NCBI GenBank assembly: GCA_030637025.1
Contig: DAOVVV010000030.1
Coordinates: 1-30,320 of the forward strand
DNA length: 30,320 bases
From: JAGLHV01 sp023143305 [NCBI: Clostridia bacterium]
GTDB taxonomy: Bacteria; CBDUZB01; JAGLHV01
Reading direction: 5' to 3'
Positions 25,640-30,320 of this stretch are shown piece by piece; the first letter of the stretch is position 1; each line of letters starts with the position of its first letter. Under the pieces are notes generated by a model, which saw only the letters and a program-made list of their open reading frames with translations, was not told the origin of the DNA and did no database searches. The translations under genes and the position numbers were made by a program.

Positions 25640-26437
25640 TTATACTAAATTCGCTCCGGCAAAGTCCACTGCATTTTTAAATAAAAATATACCATCTCCT
25701 TCTTCCGGTAATTTTTTCCTTGTCCATTGAGGGTGGTGATATTTATTTATGTACCGCTCCGGATGAGGCATCATCCCCATTACATTTCCTTTCTTATTAC
25801 AAATCGCGGCAATATTGAAAACCGAACCGTTAGGATTATCCGGATACCCGGATAAATTTCCTTCTTTATCCACATATTGAAAAATTACCTGTTCATTTTT
25901 TTTAAGTTTATCCAATAAAAGTTTATTTTTACAAATAAATTTTCCTTCCGCATGAGCGATAGGTAAATAAATGATTTCTTTCATGCCCTTTGTCCATAAA
26001 TTTTGAAACGTAAGTTTTCCTGTTTTTAAATATACCCACCTGTCTTCAAACCGCCCTGAATCATTACCGCTTAAAGTAACTAACTGCTCCTTTTCCATAA
26101 CCTCTATCCCGGGAAGAAGACCGCTCTTTACCAATACCTGAAAACCATTACAAATACCTAAAACTAAATTTCCCTTACCTACAAATTCTTTTAAAGAAGA
26201 ATACAGTTTATATTTTAACTCATTAGCTAAAATCTTTCCGGCACTAATATCATCACCATAAGAAAAACCCCCGGGAATAACCAAAATCTGGTAATTAAGA
26301 AACGGATTATCCTTCTTTAATATTTGATTGATATGCATTGATTTCGTTTGGGCCCCGGCAACTTTCAAGGCATAAACGGTTTCTTCGTCACAATTCGTCC
26401 CTGCTGTTCTCAAAACAACAGCTCTTACTTTTTTCAT
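25640..26437 (-). CDS. purQ: Phosphoribosylformylglycinamidine synthase subunit PurQ (long form)
   Basis: Class I glutamine amidotransferase subunit that supplies ammonia to PurL for FGAM formation. Catalytic triad visible: Cys96 in GICNGFQ, His225 and Glu227 in MPHPER; oxyanion region IPGGFSYGDD (54-63). At 265 residues it is longer than the usual PurQ (about 225-235) and ends in a tail with HHPQWTRKKLPEEGDG, seen in the longer PurQ group. PurS and PurL are not in this window. Start ATG 26437 with GGGAGA, 8-nt spacer. Confidence 0.94.
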   Translation of the reverse strand: MKKVRAVVLRTAGTNCDEETVYALKVAGAQTKSMHINQILKKDNPFLNYQILVIPGGFSYGDDISAGKILANELKYKLYSSLKEFVGKGNLVLGICNGFQVLVKSGLLPGIEVMEKEQLVTLSGNDSGRFEDRWVYLKTGKLTFQNLWTKGMKEIIYLPIAHAEGKFICKNKLLLDKLKKNEQVIFQYVDKEGNLSGYPDNPNGSVFNIAAICNKKGNVMGMMPHPERYINKYHHPQWTRKKLPEEGDGIFLFKNAVDFAGANLV

Positions 26438-26599
26438 ATAATTTGTCTCCCTAAATTACGTATTGTCAAAAGTTTTACTTATTTTTCTTAAGGTATTTTA
26501 CAAGAAATTTTCACTTTATTTGCAAAATTTTTTTGATTTTCCTTCCATTAGATTTTCGTTACTACCAGCAAAATTTCCGATAATGTTCTAAGTGTATCT

Positions 26600-26645
26600 T
26601 AAATCCTGCAAAGCAGGACTGGGTAAAGTGCCGAAGGCGCATAGC
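26600..26645 (-). terminator. Two small hairpins after the 69-aa gene; possible weak terminator
   Basis: TCCTGC-aaa-GCAGGA (26604-26618) is a perfect 6-bp stem; GTGCC-gaa-GGCGC (26628-26640) is a second. On the minus strand the first is followed by TTTAAG, a poor T-run. They could be a weak terminator between the 69-aa gene and purQ, or an intergenic repeat. Confidence 0.35.
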
Positions 26646-26662
26646 TAAATTAGACAAACTGA

Positions 26663-26872
26663 CTATGTTCTTATCATTCCAAAATGTTCAAATGCTTTTT
26701 TAATTGGTTCTTCTTTATCCTGCGGACATGGATTTTTTCTTCCATCAACTCTATTTGCTGCTCTTCTTGGTTCAAGCCCATTCTTTTCTTTTACGTCAGC
26801 TATCCAACAAGTCTGTACAGTAAATCTAAAGTTCTCCCTTACCCACTCTTGAATTTGTTTATATGTTGACAC
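26663..26872 (-). CDS. Small conserved-looking protein (69 aa) of unknown function
   Basis: 69 residues, no membrane segment. Features: YKQIQEWVRENF (4-15), TCWIADVKE (21-29), GLEPRRAANR (32-41), NPCPQDKEEPIKKAFEHFGM (47-66). Proteins with the same layout (a short helix, TCWIAHVKE-like core, NPCP, then a C-terminal helix ending HFGMI) are known to me as an uncharacterised small family; this is from memory, not a search. Start is GTG 26872 after a G-run (AAAAGGGGGG). It stands alone between repeats and purQ. A nucleic-acid-binding role is only a guess from its basic core. Confidence 0.7.
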   Translation of the reverse strand: MSTYKQIQEWVRENFRFTVQTCWIADVKEKNGLEPRRAANRVDGRKNPCPQDKEEPIKKAFEHFGMIRT

Positions 26873-27004
26873 CTTTATCCCCCCTTTTAAAACTCACATC
26901 GGCTAACTTAAAATAGCCGAAATTCTGTTACTAATCCTTTGATAAACAGGTAAATATCAATGTCTTGCCTTAAAATAATTAACACTTTTTTTACATTATC
27001 TAAA

Positions 27005-27231
27005 AATGAAGGTAAAATATGTTTTGAACGATATAGCAAATTTTAGCGAAAATAAGCGTTAAAAAAATGGGACTGTCTGAGCAAAGCGAGTTTCCCATTT
27101 TTAGCTTGTTTTTGCGTGCCCAAAGGGTAAAATCATGCGTCTAGAGAAAAACATATTTTGCCTTTATTTTCCTCATTCGGGTGAACACAGGGGTTCACCC
27201 CTACAATAACATCTCTATGTTTGACTATTTT
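27005..27231. repeat. Dispersed 227-bp repeat, copy 2
   Basis: Ungapped match to 1747-1973 in the same orientation relative to the flanking gene end (22 mismatches by my count). It keeps the 10-bp hairpin (27063-27102), the GGGTGAA/TTCACCC hairpin (27179-27200) and most of the sequence between. Like copy 1 it lies just beyond a heptamer array. Confidence 0.85.
27063..27102. repeat. Hairpin with invariant 20-nt loop (copy 2)
   Basis: Arms AAAAATGGGA (27063-27072) and TCCCATTTTT (27093-27102) around the same 20-nt loop as copy 1. Three pairs differ from copy 1, each as a full base-pair replacement (A:T to G:C, A:T to G:C, C:G to A:T). Confidence 0.85.
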
Positions 27232-27388
27232 TTGACTACTTATGACTAAATAATGCTATTCGCCATTTGCCATTTGCAGTCTTTTGTTTCTGTCTTTTTA
27301 TTTTTTTAAACTTATAACTAATAACTCGTAACTTATAACTGTCGTTTCTGTCTTTGTACCTCGATGCCTTTGTGCCTGTCTTTATCTT
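27232..27388. repeat. Degenerate heptamer satellite array next to the thrS 3' end
   Basis: On the minus strand near-heptads follow the thrS stop: agacagg, cacaaag, gcatcga, ggtacaa, agacaga, then gttataa, gttacga, gttatta, gttataa, and finally aatggca, aatggcg, aatagca. Several words are shared with the array beside recG, in the same order from the gene end (agacagg-cacaaag-gcatc near the gene, aatggcg near the 227-bp repeat). Confidence 0.7.
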
Positions 27389-29119
27389 TTATTTCTTCTC
27401 TTTTATCTCCTGCTGCAGTCTGATTATCAAATCAGCAATTTTTAATTGTCCCAGGTTTTCGCCGTTTTTTTTACGCACGGCAACAGTTTGGGACTCTGCT
27501 TCTTTTTGCCCTAATACCAGCATATAAGGAATTTTTTGCATCTGGGCCTGCCTTATTTTATATCCTAATTTTTCATTTTCCAGGTCAACCTCTGCACGGA
27601 TATCAGCTTCTTTTAAAGTTTTTAAAATTCCTTTAGCATATTCTTCCTGATTATTGGTAATAGTAATAATACGCACCTGCTCCGGAGCCAGCCATAAAGG
27701 AAAAGCACCGGCATAATGTTCAATTAAAATACCAAAGAACCGCTCCAAAGAACCCATTAATGCCCGATGAATCATAACTGCAGTATGTTCTCCCCCTTCT
27801 TTATCCCGGTATTTAACATCAAAACGCTCGGGCAAATTAAAATCCACCTGCACGGTAGAACACTGCCATGACCTTTTCAGGCAATCTTTAATTTTTATAT
27901 CTACTTTAGGGCCATAAAATACACCTTCCCCGGGATCAACCTGATAGGCAAGTCCTACTTTTTCCAGGGCCTTTTTAAGTGCCTCGGTCGCCTTATCCCA
28001 CTCTTCAACAGTTCCCACATATTTAGGGGGACGCGTACTAAGAAAAACCTCAAAATCATTAAAACCAAAACTTTTTAAAATAAATAAAACAAATTCAATA
28101 ACCGAAATAATCTCTTCTTCTAATTGGTCTTCCCGGCAAAAAATGTGGGCATCATCCTGAGTAAACCCTCTTACCCTCATCAAACCATGTAATACCCCGG
28201 AACGTTCGTACCGGTAAACAGTGCCTAATTCCGCCCAGCGAATGGGTAAATCCCGATAGCTGCGTAATTTTGTTTTATAGATTAAAATATGCCCCGGGCA
28301 ATTCATCGGCTTAATAATATATTGCTGCCCCTCAATATCTATAGGAGAATACATATTTTCCTGATAAAAATCCCAGTGCCCACTGGTTTTCCAGAGATCA
28401 ATCTTAGCCAGATGAGGAATAGAAAGCATTTGATATCCGGCTTTGCGATGTTCTTTCTTCCAAAAAGTCTCAATTATATCCCTAATCATACAACCCTTGG
28501 GATGCCAGTAAATTAATCCGGGCCCTCCTTCTTCATGAATACTAAAAAGATCAAGGTCTTTTCCTATTTTACGATGGTCCCTTTTTTTTGCTTCCTCTAA
28601 AGACAACAAGTACTTAGCTAATTCCTTTCGATCAAAAAAAGCCGTTCCATAAATTCTTTGTAACATTTGCCTCTTTTCATCCCCACGCCAATAAGCCCCG
28701 GCAACACTCAAAAGCTTAAAATATTTGACTTTCCCTGTGGATTTAAGATGAGGCCCTTTACATAAATCAACAAACGAACCCTGTTTATATAGAGAAACTT
28801 TCTCATCCTGAATTTCCTCTATTATTTCTACTTTATATATTTCTTTTTTTTCTTTGAGAAATTTTAACGCTCTCTCTTTTTTTATTTCTTCTTTTACAAA
28901 AGGTAAATCCAAAGCTATTATTTCTTTCATTTTGGAAGAAATAATTTCTAAATCCTGCGGGGTAAAAGAAGTTGCTTTATCAAAATCATAATAAAATCCT
29001 TCTTCGATAGCCGGACCGATAGCTAACTTCACTTCCGGATAAATTTCACTCACCGCCTGTGCCATTATATGAGCACAGGAATGCCTTAAAACACTGATAT
29101 CTCCCTGCTCTTCTTTCAT
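27389..29119 (-). CDS. thrS: Threonine--tRNA ligase lacking the TGS domain
   Basis: Class II synthetase that charges tRNA-Thr. The 576 residues start directly in the editing domain (HSCAH, His13 and His17; [10 protein letters not shown] with Cys120 and His124), so the roughly 60-residue N-terminal TGS domain of E. coli ThrRS is absent. The catalytic zinc ligands are kept: Cys274 (MNCPGH), His325 (DDAHIF), His451 ([13 protein letters not shown]). Motif 2 is YRYERSG; motif 3 GSLERF. The C-terminal anticodon-binding domain is about 470-576. Start ATG 29119 with GAGGAG a few nt upstream; the 45 nt before it, down from the isomerase gene, hold neither a missing TGS coding part nor room for a T-box. 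Confidence 0.96.
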   Translation of the reverse strand: MKEEQGDISVLRHSCAHIMAQAVSEIYPEVKLAIGPAIEEGFYYDFDKATSFTPQDLEIISSKMKEIIALDLPFVKEEIKKERALKFLKEKKEIYKVEIIEEIQDEKVSLYKQGSFVDLCKGPHLKSTGKVKYFKLLSVAGAYWRGDEKRQMLQRIYGTAFFDRKELAKYLLSLEEAKKRDHRKIGKDLDLFSIHEEGGPGLIYWHPKGCMIRDIIETFWKKEHRKAGYQMLSIPHLAKIDLWKTSGHWDFYQENMYSPIDIEGQQYIIKPMNCPGHILIYKTKLRSYRDLPIRWAELGTVYRYERSGVLHGLMRVRGFTQDDAHIFCREDQLEEEIISVIEFVLFILKSFGFNDFEVFLSTRPPKYVGTVEEWDKATEALKKALEKVGLAYQVDPGEGVFYGPKVDIKIKDCLKRSWQCSTVQVDFNLPERFDVKYRDKEGGEHTAVMIHRALMGSLERFFGILIEHYAGAFPLWLAPEQVRIITITNNQEEYAKGILKTLKEADIRAEVDLENEKLGYKIRQAQMQKIPYMLVLGQKEAESQTVAVRKKNGENLGQLKIADLIIRLQQEIKEKK

Positions 29120-29164
29120 CGTCTCCTCTTTCCTTTCTTATTCGTAGTTATTATTTTACGTCCT

Positions 29165-30124
29165 CTATTTTTTTTCCTGAACCAACAAATCTCGTTCGTC
29201 TATAATTCCAATGGGTTTATTATTTTTATCTACTACCGGAATATTATCGAAATTTTTTTCTTTTAAAATTTTTATAGCTTCGTTCGCAAAAAAATCAACC
29301 GTTATAGTAGTCGGATTTTTCGTCATTATTTGGGAAATTTTTTTATTCAACAGGTCTTTCCCTTTTTTTTGTAAATGCCTTCTCAAATCACCATCGGTGA
29401 AAAAACCCACCAGTTTCCCTTTTTTGTCTACCACACTTACCGCTCCCAATCGTCCCTGGGTCATTACAAAAAGTGCATCTTTAATGCTTTTTTCTTGTTT
29501 GATCACCGGATTTTTCTTTCTTTTTTTTATTATATCCCCTACTTTAAGCAATCTTCGTCCGATATTTCCACCCGGATGAAATAAAGCAAAATCCTCTCTA
29601 CTTAAACCTTTTTGTTTAAAAACACATATAGCTAAAGCATCTCCCATTGCCAGCATTGCCGTAGTAGAAGAAGTGGGAATTATATTATAAGGACAGGCTT
29701 CTTTTTTTACTTCCACATTTAAAAAAACATCACCACTTGTAGCTAAAGTAGAACCCTTCCCACCGGTAACAGCAATTAATTTTACCTTCATTTTTTTTAT
29801 CAGGGGCAATATCTTCCCTACTTCTGCGGTTTCTCCGCTGTAAGAAAGAATTATTATCAAATCCCTATTGGTTATCATCCCAATATCCCCGTGAATACTT
29901 TCCGCCGGATGTAAAAAAAACGCCGGCGTGCCGGTAGAAGATAAAGTAGCAGCTATTTTTCTGGCTATTATTCCGGATTTTCCCATTCCCATAACCACGA
30001 CCCGTCCTTTACAATTTAAAACCAATTTAACTGCTTTCTCAAAATCCTGATTAATGTTTTTAATTAAACCCAAAATTGAATCTGCTTCTATATTTAAAAT
30101 TTCCCTGGCCTGCCTGATAATCAT
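29165..30124 (-). CDS. kdsD: Arabinose-5-phosphate isomerase (KdsD/KpsF/GutQ family)
   Basis: Interconverts ribulose-5-phosphate and arabinose-5-phosphate, the first step to Kdo of LPS or capsule. The 319 residues have the standard plan: an SIS domain (about 35-175: GMGKSGIIARKIAATLSSTGTP from 46, HPAESIHGDIG, LSYSGET, TSSTTAMLAMGDALA), the HPGG motif (183-186), then two CBS domains (about 205-257 and 265-317). Start ATG 30124 with AAAGGAG, 7-nt spacer. It precedes thrS by 45 nt. Its presence indicates a Kdo-containing envelope; no other kds gene is in view, so the paralogue (LPS, capsule or sugar-alcohol type) is not settled. Confidence 0.93.
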   Translation of the reverse strand: MIIRQAREILNIEADSILGLIKNINQDFEKAVKLVLNCKGRVVVMGMGKSGIIARKIAATLSSTGTPAFFLHPAESIHGDIGMITNRDLIIILSYSGETAEVGKILPLIKKMKVKLIAVTGGKGSTLATSGDVFLNVEVKKEACPYNIIPTSSTTAMLAMGDALAICVFKQKGLSREDFALFHPGGNIGRRLLKVGDIIKKRKKNPVIKQEKSIKDALFVMTQGRLGAVSVVDKKGKLVGFFTDGDLRRHLQKKGKDLLNKKISQIMTKNPTTITVDFFANEAIKILKEKNFDNIPVVDKNNKPIGIIDERDLLVQEKK

Positions 30125-30320
30125 TTAATTTCTCCTTTTATAATATATACAACTCTTAAAGACTGTGTCACAAATAGTCCTAAATCCCCCTAACCCCCAC
30201 TACTGTCCCGATGTTTTTGGGTTGATCTTTGAAATATATAATAAAATCAATAAGTTTTAGCGAAAATAGAATTTTAGGGTTTGGAATTTAATTTTTATTT
30301 ATGTCATACTATTACCTAAA
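30125..30320. other. Non-coding right edge, with a C-rich patch
   Basis: No coding frame is supported upstream of kdsD. A C-rich patch (about 30181-30201, aaatccccctaaccccc) resembles the one at about 1980-1995. The stretch ttagcgaaaata (about 30255-30266) matches a word inside the 227-bp repeat, but the flanks do not align. Confidence 0.5.

Larger units (their letters stand above)
26873..27388. other. 516-nt non-coding gap with dispersed repeat and heptamer array
   Basis: Between thrS and the 69-aa gene no coding frame is convincing. The stretch 26873-27004 is plain AT-rich DNA with the G-run ribosome site of the small gene; 27005-27231 is repeat copy 2; 27232-27388 is the heptamer array reaching the thrS stop. 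Confidence 0.8.

Noticed and set aside
26873-27388. Insertion sequence relic with transposase
   Set aside because: No transposase-like frame or terminal inverted repeats are visible; only non-coding structured repeat and heptads.
29120-29164. T-box riboswitch before thrS
   Set aside because: Only 45 nt separate thrS from the upstream gene, too short for a T-box leader.
1-30320. tRNA, rRNA or prophage genes
   Set aside because: No cloverleaf, rRNA block, integrase or phage structural gene was recognised on reading both strands.

Overview
This is an AT-rich window (about one third G+C by eye, not computed) in which every convincing gene lies on the minus strand, so transcription runs from right to left. 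The gene set is that of a diderm (Gram-negative-type) bacterium: peptidoglycan and division genes, an arabinose-5-phosphate isomerase of the Kdo/LPS pathway, a PilT retraction ATPase and a secreted beta-propeller protein. The pyrimidine operon has a more Firmicutes-like make-up (PyrR, and a class 1B PyrD with its PyrK partner). Together with the low G+C and the heptamer-type repeats, this fits an uncultured candidate-phylum bacterium better than a model lineage. I cannot name the phylum from sequence alone.

Layout in the direction of transcription. (1) 30124-27389: kdsD-like isomerase and thrS (ThrRS without a TGS domain). (2) 27388-26438: a 516-nt repeat-rich gap, an orphan 69-aa gene, then small hairpins. 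(3) 26437-24248: purQ and purD. (4) 24132-19584: pyrR-pyrB-pyrC-pyrK-pyrD, tightly packed and mostly overlapping, followed by a membrane PilZ protein and a multi-pass membrane protein. (5) 18430-16952: poorly conserved small genes, including a Cys-rich membrane protein that lacks a recognisable start codon. (6) 16822-6194: the downstream half of the dcw cluster, murD-ftsW-murG // murC-murB-ddl-ftsQ-ftsA-ftsZ, with a good promoter in front of murD. (7) 6097-2164: pilT, pgeF (yfiH) and recG. (8) 1703-1: a secreted protein with seven exact 50-residue propeller repeats, cut by the left edge.

Functionally, the dcw genes make lipid-linked peptidoglycan precursor (MurD, MurC, MurB, Ddl, MurG) and the septal machine (FtsW, FtsQ, FtsA, FtsZ); PgeF edits the precursor. 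The pyr and pur genes supply UMP and IMP for nucleic acids and UDP-sugars.

The most unusual signal is a 227-bp repeat present twice (1747-1973 and 27005-27231), about 90% identical without gaps. It carries a hairpin in which all three changed stem pairs are compensated on the other arm while the 20-nt loop is invariant. Each copy sits next to a degenerate heptamer array that runs up to the 3' end of a gene (recG, thrS). No tRNA, rRNA, CRISPR array, integrase or transposase gene was seen.
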